Positions 17,646 through 28,045 of a DNA stretch of 64,000 bases are shown here, piece after piece. The position numbers were made by a program, and so were the translations under genes. Positions within the stretch are counted from its first letter, which is position 1, and every line of letters starts with the position of its first letter. The notes beneath the pieces were generated by a model. It made no database searches. It was not told the origin of the DNA and saw only the letters and a program-made list of their open reading frames with translations. Origin of the DNA: Rosettibacter sp037481715 (lineage in GTDB: Bacteria > Bacteroidota > Ignavibacteria > Ignavibacteriales > Melioribacteraceae); assembly GCA_037481715.1 (NCBI GenBank), contig JBBFLD010000002.1, positions 62,001 through 126,000 of the forward strand, in the 5' to 3' direction.

Positions 17646-18079
17646 GATTCTTTCCTGTTAAAATTATTTATAGCAATTTCATTAAGTTGTTTGAGTTCTT
17701 CCCTGTTTGATTCAAATAAAAATTCTTCATATTGTTTTTCTTTCAATGCTTCGAGTATCTTTTTTTCTTTTTTGCGTTCAAGCAGTTCATCAAGTTTAAG
17801 CTGCCTTTTTGTTTTCCAATCTTCTATTCTTCTGCTCAAATTAGATATATCTTTTTCTAAAGTTTTGCATAACGATTTTGCACTCTTATAATCAATTGCT
17901 TTTATTTTTCCGCTGTTTATCTTATCACCAAGAACCTTTCTCTTGGTTATTAATTTTTTCTTTTCAGTTTCAAGTCTTTCAATCTCTTTTTCTATTTCAG
18001 AAATTTCTTTTAATATTTTTTTTTCGAGAACCTCTTTAATTCTTAAAATTGATTCATACTTATAAACAAACTTCGACAT
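17642..18079 (-). CDS. fliJ: Flagellar export protein FliJ
   Basis: A 145-aa, almost wholly helical, highly charged protein (SILRIKEVLEKKILKEISEI, EIERLETEKKKLITKRKVLG) predicted to form a long antiparallel coiled coil. That is the form of FliJ, the stalk of the FliI ATPase and a general chaperone of the export system. Sequence conservation in the family is low, so the call depends on the position directly after fliI (1-base overlap) and on size. Confidence 0.87.
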   Translation of the reverse strand: MSKFVYKYESILRIKEVLEKKILKEISEIEKEIERLETEKKKLITKRKVLGDKINSGKIKAIDYKSAKSLCKTLEKDISNLSRRIEDWKTKRQLKLDELLERKKEKKILEALKEKQYEEFLFESNREELKQLNEIAINNFNRKES

Positions 18080-19401
18080 TAGTTATCCATTATGTGATAT
18101 AACTTATCAATTGTATCGGGATAATTTGCTTTTTCAAAAATATCCTGTTTAAGAAATGTTCTTAAATGATTAATCTTGCTTATTGCTCTGTCAATTTGAG
18201 GATTGCTTCCTTTTACATAAGCTCCAATGTTGATTAAATCTTCTGCTTCTCTGTAAGTTGCGAGTAATTCATTGAATGCCATTATTTTTTTATAATGTTC
18301 ATGGTCAATAATATCAGGCATTACTCTGCTTACACTTTGAAGTGTATCAATCGCCGGGTATTGTCCCTTATTAGCAAGTTTTCTTGAAAGAACAATATGG
18401 CCATCAAGAATGGAACGAACTGCATCTGCAATTGGCTCGACCATATCGTCACCATCAACAAGAACTGTATAAATTCCAGTTATTGAACCTCTTTCAGAAT
18501 TTCCTGCTCGTTCAAGCAATTTTGGCAAAAGAGCAAATACAGAAGGTGTGTAGCCTTTTGTTGTTGGAGGTTCACCAATAGTCAATCCAATTTCTCTCTG
18601 AGCCATTGCAAAACGAGTTACAGAATCCATCATAAGCATTACATCCAAACCTAAGTCTCTGAAATATTCTGCTATAGTTGTTCCTACATAAGCACCTTTC
18701 ATTCTAATTAGAGGAGATTTATCGCTTGTAGCAACTACAACTACCGAGCGTTTTAATCCTTCTTCACCTAAATCTTTTTCTATAAATTCTCGAACTTCTC
18801 TTCCTCTTTCGCCAATAAGAGTAATAACATTTACATCTGCGCTTGTATTTCTTGCAATCATACCAAGTGTTACACTTTTACCAACACCACTTCCTGCAAA
18901 TATTCCAATTCTTTGACCTTTTCCAATTGTCAATAATCCATCAATTGCTCGAATACCTGTTTGTATAGGAGTTGTAATTCTTTTCCTTTCAAGTGGATTT
19001 GGCGGTTCGCGATGAGCTTCTCTGTATGATGTATAAAAAATTTCTCCTTTGCCGTCAATTGGATTTCCAAGACCATCGATTACTCTTCCAAGTAATTCTT
19101 TTCCCACACCAACAAGAAAACCTTTTCCTGTTGCTTTAATTTCACATGCAGGAGAAATGTTATGAACTTCGCCCAATGCAATTGAGAGCACTTTCCCATT
19201 CTTAAATCCTACAACTTCGGATTTACAGATTTCATTTCCATTCTGGTCAACAATTGTGCAAACTTCTCCCATAACTACATTTGGTCCAATTGATACTATA
19301 ACTAATCCAACTACATCAACAACTTTTCCATTTACTTTTAGTGTATCAGATTTTGAAATTACTTTCTGATATCTTTCTAGTATGTCGTTAACTATATTCA
19401 T
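18079..19401 (-). CDS. fliI: Flagellum-specific ATP synthase FliI
   Basis: A 440-aa export ATPase related to the F1 beta subunit. Walker A AGSGVGKS is at residues 169-176, preceded by IDGLLTIGKGQRIGIF. Walker B LDVMLMMDSVTRFA and the signature PPTTKGYTPSVFALLPKLLERAGN follow. It energises export of rod, hook and filament proteins with FliH and FliJ. It overlaps fliH by 4 bases and fliJ by 1. Confidence 0.97.
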   Translation of the reverse strand: MNIVNDILERYQKVISKSDTLKVNGKVVDVVGLVIVSIGPNVVMGEVCTIVDQNGNEICKSEVVGFKNGKVLSIALGEVHNISPACEIKATGKGFLVGVGKELLGRVIDGLGNPIDGKGEIFYTSYREAHREPPNPLERKRITTPIQTGIRAIDGLLTIGKGQRIGIFAGSGVGKSVTLGMIARNTSADVNVITLIGERGREVREFIEKDLGEEGLKRSVVVVATSDKSPLIRMKGAYVGTTIAEYFRDLGLDVMLMMDSVTRFAMAQREIGLTIGEPPTTKGYTPSVFALLPKLLERAGNSERGSITGIYTVLVDGDDMVEPIADAVRSILDGHIVLSRKLANKGQYPAIDTLQSVSRVMPDIIDHEHYKKIMAFNELLATYREAEDLINIGAYVKGSNPQIDRAISKINHLRTFLKQDIFEKANYPDTIDKLYHIMDN

Positions 19402-20021
19402 TTTTCTTTTTTAGGAATACTTTCTTCTAATTTTTTTCTTAATTCTTCCAGCTGACTTGAAATTCTTGCATCAACATTTCCAATTTCTGTTTCAACAAGA
19501 CATCCCCCTTTTTCAATTCTATTATCGGGTTCAAATTTTATTTTATTGAATGAACTGTTATTCAAAAGATTTCTGCTGAATTCATTCAACTTATCAAGGT
19601 CATCAGGATTTAATCTAATTTTTACTTCATTAGCTCCAATAATTTTTGAAATTGCTGCTTTGAGATTTTCGTTTATCAAAGTTTCTATTTCAATTTCACG
19701 CTGAAGAATTTTTTTGGAAATTTCATAAGCTGTATTAATCACAAGACTTTCAAAAGCAGTTTCAAATTCTTCCATTCTCTGGTCATAAGCTGAAAGAATG
19801 TTATAAACTTCTTCGTATTTCTTATAGAGTTTTTCAGAAAATTCTTTTTCTAAATCTCTTCTTAATTTTTGCTGACCATCATTAAAACCTTTTTTGTATG
19901 CTTCTTCAATTCTTTTTTGTATTGATTCAATTTCTCTTTCTTCTTGGACTGAATCTTCACCAGAGCGAACTTTTACAACAGGTTTAGATTTGCCAGCAGT
20001 AACTTTCAGAACATTAGACAT
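19398..20021 (-). CDS. fliH: Flagellar assembly protein FliH
   Basis: A 207-aa protein with a charged N-terminus, a coiled-coil segment containing glycine-spaced helices (RIEEAYKKGFNDGQQKLRRD, about residues 35-55) and a C-terminal FliH/YscL-like domain (FETAFESLVINTAYEISKKI, then VKIRLNPDDLDKLNEF and KGGCLVETEIGNVDARISSQLEEL). FliH binds FliI and anchors it to the C-ring through FliN. Gene order and 4- to 8-base overlaps with fliG and fliI support the call. Confidence 0.92.
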   Translation of the reverse strand: MSNVLKVTAGKSKPVVKVRSGEDSVQEEREIESIQKRIEEAYKKGFNDGQQKLRRDLEKEFSEKLYKKYEEVYNILSAYDQRMEEFETAFESLVINTAYEISKKILQREIEIETLINENLKAAISKIIGANEVKIRLNPDDLDKLNEFSRNLLNNSSFNKIKFEPDNRIEKGGCLVETEIGNVDARISSQLEELRKKLEESIPKKEK

Positions 20022-21087
20022 AAACTTCTTCTGGACCTCCTCTTATGTTCAGAGAAATTTCTCCAGCTTCTTCGAGTGCTTTAATTACATCAATTATTCT
20101 TGCTTGAGCTGCTTCAACTTCTTTTAATTTCACCATTCCCATGTATTGCAATTCTTCTTTTAACAAATCAGCTGCACGTTCAGACATATTCTTAAATATT
20201 TTCTCTTTAAGTCTGTCATCAGCAATTTTAAGAGCAAGAGCCAAATCTTTTCTATCAACTTCGCGCAGAATTTTTTGAATATCTCTATCGGCAATATTTA
20301 TAATTTCATCGAAGATGAACATCAATCGTTTTACTTCATAAGCAGTTTCAGGGTCTTTTTCTTCAAGCCGTGTAAGAATTTCTTTTGTTAAAGAAACATT
20401 CAATCTGTTCAAAATTCCTGCTAAAGTTTTTGGACCGCCAAGTTTTCCAACAGATTGGCTCATCGATAAACCAGCAATCTCATCAACTACATGTTCTATT
20501 TGCTTTAGAGTTTGAGGGGCAATTTTTCCTAAAGTAGCAATTCTATAAGCAACATCAATTCTTAAATCTTCAGGAAGTTCTTTCAATGCAGCTGCAGTCT
20601 GGTCTGGACTTAATTGAGAAAGAATTAATGCCATTGTTTGAGGATGTTCTTTATTCAAGAAATTAATAAGCTGTGCAGGTTCTGCTCTTTTAAGAACATC
20701 AAAACCTTTGAGTGTTGTAAGTCTCTTAACTTTTTCAATAATTTCCTGAGCTTTTGGTTTACCAAATGTTTTTTCAAGAACTGCTTCTGCATAATCAATT
20801 CCGCCTTCAAGAACATACTCGCGAGCAGTAACCATGTTATAAAATTCTTCAATTACACTATCAGCAACTTTTGATGGAATATTTTTGACTTTTGTAATTT
20901 CAGCAGAAAGAGTTTCAATATCACTCGGGTCGAGATGTTTGAGCACTGCTGAGGCAGCTTCGACATTCAAAGCAACCATCAGCATTGCAGCTTTTTGCAT
21001 CCCGGTTATTTCAGAAAGCTGGTCCTGTTTCTGTTGCACTTGTACATTTGTATTTGTATTAGATTTCATACTCATGCATCCATGCAT
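20014..21087 (-). CDS. fliG: Flagellar motor switch protein FliG
   Basis: A 357-aa protein in which the three FliG domains can be followed. The N-terminal domain has LTGMQKAAMLMVALNVEAASAVLKHL-type helices and LINFLNKEHPQTMALILSQL in the middle domain. The C-terminal domain has MFIFDEIINIADRDIQKILREVDRKDLALALK, with charged residues that contact the stator. The start is uncertain: ATG codons at 21087, 21075 and 21069 are in frame, none has a clear ribosome site, and the conserved part begins about residue 26. The gene overlaps fliF by up to 29 bases. Confidence 0.95.
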   Translation of the reverse strand: MHGCMSMKSNTNTNVQVQQKQDQLSEITGMQKAAMLMVALNVEAASAVLKHLDPSDIETLSAEITKVKNIPSKVADSVIEEFYNMVTAREYVLEGGIDYAEAVLEKTFGKPKAQEIIEKVKRLTTLKGFDVLKRAEPAQLINFLNKEHPQTMALILSQLSPDQTAAALKELPEDLRIDVAYRIATLGKIAPQTLKQIEHVVDEIAGLSMSQSVGKLGGPKTLAGILNRLNVSLTKEILTRLEEKDPETAYEVKRLMFIFDEIINIADRDIQKILREVDRKDLALALKIADDRLKEKIFKNMSERAADLLKEELQYMGMVKLKEVEAAQARIIDVIKALEEAGEISLNIRGGPEEVYV

Positions 21088-22663
21088 TAATTAGTTTTGC
21101 TGCTTCCGCAGGATTTTTTGTTACATAGTTTATAATTTTTTCCTGTTGATTTCTTTTCAATAAAGCTTCATCAGAAATTTCATCTTCTAAATCACCCACA
21201 GGAATAAGAGGACGTTTTTTAGATGCAGCTAATTGATTCATTAAATTTGTTTCTGCTTTTTGCGGCAAAGCAGATGAAGATGAAACTGTGCTATAATCCC
21301 CAGTATTTATTGTTCCAATAACAATTTTTTCTGTTTTTAATTTTTTCATTAAGCTCTTAAGAACAAATATGGAAGCAATAATTGCAACAAGCATAAAAAT
21401 TACATTTGTCAATTCATCTGCATTTGGAATTACAGAATTTTTATCTTCAACTAATAAATCTTCATTTGACTTTACCTCAAACGGAATGCTTACAAGAGAA
21501 AATTGGTCGTTTCTGTTTGGGTCGATCCCAACTGCATTTTTTACAAGCTCTTCAAGTTTTTTAAGTTGTTCTGGTGGACGAGGTTCATACACAATTTCTG
21601 TTTTGTCTCCATTTTTTACTTCTTTTGGAATATCATTAATTACAGCAGCCACACTCAATCTTTGAATATTGCCGCTTCCTTCAATAACTTTTTGAATTGT
21701 TTTGCTAATTTCATAATTGGTCAAAGTATTTTCGTTGTTCTGTGCTGTTGAATCTTTTGAGCTGACTCCTTGATTATTTGATTTAATCGTTTGTTCACTT
21801 ACTGCAACCTGTGATTCAGGGTCGAATTGCTCCATTGTTTTTTCTACTTGATCGAAATTTAAATCTGCATTTACCTGAACTACTGAATTTCCATATCCAA
21901 GAACATTATCAAGAATTGCTTGAGCTTTTTTTGCAAGATAATTTTCGACTGACTGTTTAATTTCATATTGTTTGGTTGATGCAAAAGCAAGAGGTCCTTC
22001 TTCTGCATCATTTGATAAAATTCTTCCTTTGGTATCAATTATTGAAACTTTGCTTGGCTGTAAGCCTTCTACACTTCCACAAATCAAATTGACAATTGAT
22101 GAAATATTTTCTTTACTGATTAATGCTCCATTTCTCAATTTCAAAACAACAGAAGCCGAAGGGAGTTTTTCTTCTTCCTTAAAAATTGTTTTTTGAGGAA
22201 TTACAATATGAACTCTTGCACCTTGAACTCCATCCAATTGCGAAATTGTTCTTGCAAGTTCTCCTTCAAGTGCTCTTTTGTAATTAAGTTTTTGCATGAA
22301 TTCCGACATTCCCATTGTTGTCTTATCAAAAATTTCATAACCTATTACACCAGAGCTTGGAATACCGCGTCCTGCAAGAGCTAATCTTGTTTCATAAACT
22401 TTTTCTCTTGGAACTTTAATAGTTTGTCCGCCATCATCAATTTTATACAAAATTTTTTGGCTTGAAAGATATTCTACAACTTTGGAAGCATCTTCAGCAG
22501 AAAGTCCGCTGTATAGTGTAGTATAAGTTGGTTCATTCAAGAAAAATAGAAGAACAACAAGCAATACTGCCGTAAGCAGTATTCCACCGATTAACATAAA
22601 TTTTTGCTTGGGATTAAGCTTATTAATGATTCCCAGCAATGCTTGTAATGGATTTGAATTCAT
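21059..22663 (-). CDS. fliF: Flagellar MS-ring protein FliF
   Basis: A 534-aa protein with two membrane segments, one near residues 20-42 (QKFMLIGGILLTAVLLVVLLFF) and one near 425-445 (VIFMLVAIIASIFVLKSLM), enclosing a periplasmic region. The YscJ/FliF ring-building motifs are visible: YTTLYSGLSAEDASKVVEYL, ALAGRGIPSSGVIGYEIFDK and ARVHIVIPQKTIF. The C-terminal cytoplasmic tail ends NPAEAAKLINAWMHEYEI, the FliG-binding segment. It forms the MS ring on which the motor is built. It follows fliE by one base. Confidence 0.96.
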   Translation of the reverse strand: MNSNPLQALLGIINKLNPKQKFMLIGGILLTAVLLVVLLFFLNEPTYTTLYSGLSAEDASKVVEYLSSQKILYKIDDGGQTIKVPREKVYETRLALAGRGIPSSGVIGYEIFDKTTMGMSEFMQKLNYKRALEGELARTISQLDGVQGARVHIVIPQKTIFKEEEKLPSASVVLKLRNGALISKENISSIVNLICGSVEGLQPSKVSIIDTKGRILSNDAEEGPLAFASTKQYEIKQSVENYLAKKAQAILDNVLGYGNSVVQVNADLNFDQVEKTMEQFDPESQVAVSEQTIKSNNQGVSSKDSTAQNNENTLTNYEISKTIQKVIEGSGNIQRLSVAAVINDIPKEVKNGDKTEIVYEPRPPEQLKKLEELVKNAVGIDPNRNDQFSLVSIPFEVKSNEDLLVEDKNSVIPNADELTNVIFMLVAIIASIFVLKSLMKKLKTEKIVIGTINTGDYSTVSSSSALPQKAETNLMNQLAASKKRPLIPVGDLEDEISDEALLKRNQQEKIINYVTKNPAEAAKLINAWMHEYEI

Positions 22664-22664
22664 A

Positions 22665-22955
22665 TCAGACTGGTATCCTTGTTAATTCTTTATACATATC
22701 AATTGCTTTGTTACGAATTTCCATTAATAATTCCAGGGCTGTTTTTGCTTTTTCTCCAGCAATCATCACTTCGTGAAGTTCAACACCATTGCCAGAAACA
22801 AAATCTTCAATAGCTTTTTTTGATTCTTTTTGCGCTTGATTAACATTATTAATCAGTTCAGCAAAGGTATTTGTGATGCTATTTTCTTCTTTTGGCTTTT
22901 TAACTTCCGAATTGAGAGAATTAACAACAAAATTATTTAATCCATCAATTTTCAT
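22665..22955 (-). CDS. fliE: Flagellar hook-basal body adaptor FliE
   Basis: A 96-aa protein with a C-terminal half typical of FliE: SGNGVELHEVMIAGEKAKTA and LELLMEIRNKAIDMYKELTRIPV. FliE joins the MS ring to the proximal rod. The frame is open to 22973, but I place the start at the ATG at 22955 because AGGAGAGG lies just before it and the upstream 74-aa gene stops at 22957. The ribosome site is therefore inside the end of that gene. Confidence 0.94.
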   Translation of the reverse strand: MKIDGLNNFVVNSLNSEVKKPKEENSITNTFAELINNVNQAQKESKKAIEDFVSGNGVELHEVMIAGEKAKTALELLMEIRNKAIDMYKELTRIPV

Positions 22956-22956
22956 T

Positions 22957-23181
22957 TTATCCTCTCCTGTCAATTATAGAGCCTATTGTAACTCCGGTTA
23001 CTTTCCCTTTTGCATTGTAGAATTCATAACTCAGAATTTCTTTTTGTTTATCTGGATAAAGATTTGCAAAAAATTTTTTTTCTTCTTGAGTTACTTCAGG
23101 CTTTTTAATTTTATTTGTGTTATTTAATGATCCATGATTAATTACCGAATAATTTCCAATTGAATTTGTTGTGATTTTCAT
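22957..23181 (-). CDS. Small protein of unknown function between flgC and fliE
   Basis: A 74-aa protein, MKITTNSIGNYSVINHGSLN at the N-terminus, then a charged region KKPEVTQEEKKFFANLYPDK and YEFYNAKGKVTGVTIGSIID. There is no signal peptide or membrane segment. It lies one base after flgC, ends two bases before fliE, and carries the fliE ribosome site, so it is firmly part of the operon. I do not recognise a named family. The N-terminal 20 residues are Asn/Ser-rich and resemble the disordered ends of exported rod proteins, which is only suggestive. Confidence 0.75.
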   Translation of the reverse strand: MKITTNSIGNYSVINHGSLNNTNKIKKPEVTQEEKKFFANLYPDKQKEILSYEFYNAKGKVTGVTIGSIIDRRG

Positions 23182-23182
23182 T

Positions 23183-23683
23183 TTATATCTCCAGTGAATC
23201 TTTTACCATTTGTTTTGATGAATTAAGTGCAGTAAGATTTGCTTCGTAAGCACGAGTAGCTGCAATCATATCAACCATTTCATTTATTATATTCACATTC
23301 GACATCTGCACATAACCATTTTTATCTGCATCTGGATGGTCAGGCATATAAACAACATCACCTGGTTTTTCATCTGTTAATTCATTTATTTCAACATTAT
23401 CCTGAACTGGTGGAAGTGAAATATCTTTAGTTTTTACACCAGTAAAATGATTTTCTTTTGTTGTGTTCAGTTTAAGAATTTGTCCTTCAATTGCAAGTTT
23501 TGAAGCAAAGCTTGTTTTATCTTCCTGCACTCTCAAATATTTTCTTTGATAAGGTTCGCCGTTCTCTGTTCTAATTGTATCTGCATTTGCAATGTTCTGA
23601 GCAATGAGTTCCATTTTTTTTCTTTGGATACTCATTCCTCGAGCACTAATTCCAAAACCAAATAAACTTCCTAAAATTTTCAA
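23183..23683 (-). CDS. flgC: Proximal rod protein FlgC
   Basis: A 166-aa rod protein. The N-terminal motif IQRKKMELIAQNIANADTIR and the C-terminal MSNVNIINEMVDMIAATRAY followed by NLTALNSSKQMVKDSLEI are the family marks. It is part of the rod with FlgB. It overlaps flgB by 4 bases; FlgF and FlgG, the distal rod proteins, are not in the window. Confidence 0.96.
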   Translation of the reverse strand: MKILGSLFGFGISARGMSIQRKKMELIAQNIANADTIRTENGEPYQRKYLRVQEDKTSFASKLAIEGQILKLNTTKENHFTGVKTKDISLPPVQDNVEINELTDEKPGDVVYMPDHPDADKNGYVQMSNVNIINEMVDMIAATRAYEANLTALNSSKQMVKDSLEI

Positions 23684-24072
23684 ATTTTACCCCCTCCTCT
23701 AATAACAGTTTGTAATGTTTTGTAATATTCTCCAACTTTTTTCGAAGCAAATTTGAATCGAAGTGTATTTTCTGCAAGTTCGGACATTTCTTTTTCAATA
23801 TTTACATTATTGATTCCAGAAATATTCTCGCTGCTTTCATCATAAACGATTTCAAAAGCAGGATTTTCATCCTGAGTTGAATTTATTGCAGGCAGATGTT
23901 TGCTGTTGGTAGTTTTAAGAATTGCATCAGAATTTTCTTTCAACAGACTTTTGAAGGAAACATCTTCTCTCTTATAATTTTCTGTGTGGACATTAGCAAT
24001 ATTATTTGCAATAACCTTATTCTTAACAACACAATAATTAAGCAGGTTTTCAAGCAGTTTTATAGTTGACAT
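23680..24072 (-). CDS. flgB: Proximal rod protein FlgB
   Basis: A 130-aa rod protein with NYCVVKNKVIANNIANVHTE (about residues 12-31) and YKREDVSFKSLL at the N-terminus and VNIEKEMSELAENTLRFKFA, then YYKTLQTVIRGG at the C-terminus. It is the first gene of the basal-body and hook operon, which runs from here to flgE at 11228. The sigma-54-like promoter at 24103-24117 lies about 31 bases upstream of its ATG. Confidence 0.95.
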   Translation of the reverse strand: MSTIKLLENLLNYCVVKNKVIANNIANVHTENYKREDVSFKSLLKENSDAILKTTNSKHLPAINSTQDENPAFEIVYDESSENISGINNVNIEKEMSELAENTLRFKFASKKVGEYYKTLQTVIRGGGKI

Positions 24073-24102
24073 ACACTTTTTTGGATTTTTTTAATATTAT
24101 AT

Positions 24103-24117
24103 CCAAAAGAAGTGCCA
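24103..24117 (-). promoter_or_regulatory. Sigma-54 promoter of the flgB operon
   Basis: On the minus strand the site reads TGGCAC-TTCTT-TTGG, differing from the consensus TGGCAC-N5-TTGC only in the last base. Its -12 end lies 31 bases upstream of the flgB ATG, the same distance as in the chemotaxis operon. The dyad at 24167-24183 is centred about 60 bp upstream of the -24 GG. Confidence 0.75.
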
Positions 24118-24166
24118 TCATAAAAAATTGATTTTTATTGATTTGATTAACAGATAACTAAAAAGA

Positions 24167-24183
24167 TTGGCTAAATGTGAACA
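24167..24183 (-). promoter_or_regulatory. Candidate activator-binding dyad upstream of flgB
   Basis: On the plus strand it reads TTGGCTAAATGTGAACA. The first eight bases equal those of the fliL and chemotaxis dyads; the inverted second half is weaker. The distance from its first base to the -24 GG is 51 bp, exactly as at fliL. Confidence 0.55.
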
Positions 24184-24194
24184 ATTGTAAATTA

Positions 24195-24440
24195 TTAATC
24201 ATTATAATCAAGAATAATGCTTTTAGTTTGACCGCATGAACAAACGAACTTAATTTCCTTTACAACATCATTTGCATCTTTTTTCAAATATATTTTAACG
24301 CCTTCAATTTCATCTTCTTCAACTGTTACTTTAGAGTAACCTTTGATTTCAACATCAGAGGCTTTAATTAAATTTCCTGTATGAACTTTGTTTTTTGTAA
24401 AAATATCTTTCATTAAAGCTTCTTCAAATCTATTAGGCAT
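24195..24440 (-). CDS. Small CxC-containing protein of unknown function at the end of the chemotaxis operon
   Basis: An 81-aa soluble protein with no membrane segment. It begins MPNRFEEALMKDIFTKNKVH and ends with EIKFVCSCGQTKSIILDYND. The C-S-C-G pair near residues 68-71 could bind a metal or form a disulphide. The start overlaps the cheB stop by the 8 bases ATGCCTAA, the same overlap as between cheA and cheB, so it is co-translated with cheB. I do not recognise the family; a link to chemotaxis or flagellar control is inferred only from position. Confidence 0.7.
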   Translation of the reverse strand: MPNRFEEALMKDIFTKNKVHTGNLIKASDVEIKGYSKVTVEEDEIEGVKIYLKKDANDVVKEIKFVCSCGQTKSIILDYND

Positions 24441-25498
24441 GGCAAAGCACCTTATTTATTTGTTCTGGAATTTTTTCTAATGGTAAAACTGAATCTGCTA
24501 AACCTGCATCAACAACTGCTTTTGGCATTCCATAAACTACACACGATTCTTCATCCTGAGCAATTGCATAACCACCAACACTTTTCAGATACTTTACAGC
24601 TTCAAGACCATCTTTTCCCATTCCTGTCATTATTACTCCAAGCGTATGCTTTCCATAAAAGTCAACAACTGAACTCATCATTACATCGACTGAAGGTTTA
24701 TGAATTGCATCAGCTGGTTCTTCTGTAATTTCTATTACAGCATTTGTAAGATTAATTTTTTTCAATTTCATGTGGAAACCACCAGGCGCAATATAAATTA
24801 CTCCATTTTGAACAGCTTCCCCATTTTCTGCCTCTTTAACAGATAAACTGCAAATTGAATTTAATCTATCTGCAAGTGACTTTGTAAATTTTGGTGGCAT
24901 ATGTTGCACAATAAAAATTGGTACTCTAATATTCGACGATAACATTGGCAAAATTTTTTGTAAGGATAAAGGTCCTCCGGTTGATATTCCAATTGAAACT
25001 GCACGAAAATCATTTCTGCTAATTTCTTTATGAGAAACCTGAACGGTTTTTTTCTTAAATAATTCTGAAGATTTAGCAAGTCGTTCTAATCTTTCTTTAA
25101 GAAATTTTTGACGATAAATTTCCTTTACTTTTGTAATTAAGCTGTCTTTAATCTTAGTAATGTTAACATTAACATATGAAAGTTCTTTAGGAATAAAATC
25201 AACTGCTCCTAATTCTAATGCTGTTAAAGTTGCTTCGGCACCTTCTGTTGTAAGAGAGCTTACCATTAAAACTGCAGTTGGTGCTTCTGCCATAATTTTT
25301 TTTAATGCAGTAAGCCCATCCATCACTGGCATTTCAATATCAAGAGTAATAATGTCAGGTTTTAATTTTTTTGCAAGTTCAACTCCTTCCTGACCATTTC
25401 GAGCAGTTCCAATTACTTTTATCTTATCATCGCTTTCAAGCATAAGAGAAAGAGATTTACGCATGAAAGCAGAATCATCAACTACTAATACTGAAATA

Positions 25499-25506
<8 letters not shown>
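24433..25506 (-). CDS. cheB: Chemotaxis protein-glutamate methylesterase CheB
   Basis: A 357-aa protein with an N-terminal receiver domain (phosphoacceptor D56 in IITLDIEMP) and a C-terminal methylesterase domain. The catalytic triad is visible: S175 in SIGISTGGP, H202 in IVQHMPPKFT, D299 in MTGMGKDG. It removes methyl groups from, and deamidates, chemoreceptors as part of adaptation with CheR. The frame extends 14 codons upstream to 25548, but the ATG at 25506 gives the standard receiver N-terminus MPNISVLVVDDSAFMRKS and overlaps the cheA stop by 8 bases. Confidence 0.96.
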
Positions 25507-27270
<1,764 letters not shown>

Positions 27271-27271
<1 letters not shown>

Positions 27272-28044
27272 TACTTACCAAATAATTTATCAATTTCTTC
27301 TTGTGAAGTTTTATTATTGCCGTTAATTAATTCATCAGCAATTTTCTGCATTTCATGATTGCGGTCATATTTTGCATTTGGATTAAAAGGCTTTTTGCTT
27401 TCATCATGCTCGCCTTCAAAATGCGGAATCTGAAATCCATCCTGTTTGTTAAAATCAAACAATAAAGATGAAAGCCGATTTTGAACAGAATGAATTAGAT
27501 GATTAACTGATGCTAATTGTTGAGCTGTTATATCCTGTACCTGAAGTGAAATTGTAATATTTGTAATATCGTTTTCAATTTTTTGAATTACATTTTCCAA
27601 TCCTACAACTTTGCTTTCAAGTTCGTCAATTACAAGTGCAGATTTAAATTCTTCAAGCCTGCCATTTAAACTTGGATATTCATTTATCAATTTATCCAAA
27701 GCTACTCTCTGATTAAAAAATCCATTCTTCATATCTTCAAGTTCGTTCTTGATTTTAGTCATATCAGCAGACATTGAATCAACAATATCAAGAATTTCAC
27801 TTGTAGCAATTTCAGTTGCATTTGTTACACTATTAATTTGATGAGCAGCTTTGGGCATTTTGCTGGTTGTATCTTGAATTGAATTATTTACATTTTCAAG
27901 CAGCGGGACTATATCGGTCATAAAATCAATAATCTTTTTGAAAAGAGGAACAATCTTTTGACCGAAAATGAAGAACTGTTTTAAGTCCCCTAATTTCTGA
28001 AATACCTGTTCCATGCTTAATTGGTTTTCCATTTTTAACTCCAT
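27271..28044 (-). CDS. cheZ: CheZ-like chemotaxis protein phosphatase
   Basis: A 257-aa helical protein. The segment ISLQVQDITAQQLASVNHLI matches the CheZ active-site helix: D171 and Q175 correspond to the Asp and Gln that act on phosphorylated CheY in the QDxTxQ pattern. A linker of about 40 residues follows. The C-terminal tail TSQEEIDKLFGK fits the CheY-binding end of CheZ and closely resembles the FliM N-terminus in this window. The N-terminal half forms long helices (coiled-coil dimer). It lies one base after the first cheY and overlaps cheA by one base. Confidence 0.88.
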
Positions 28045-28045
28045 T

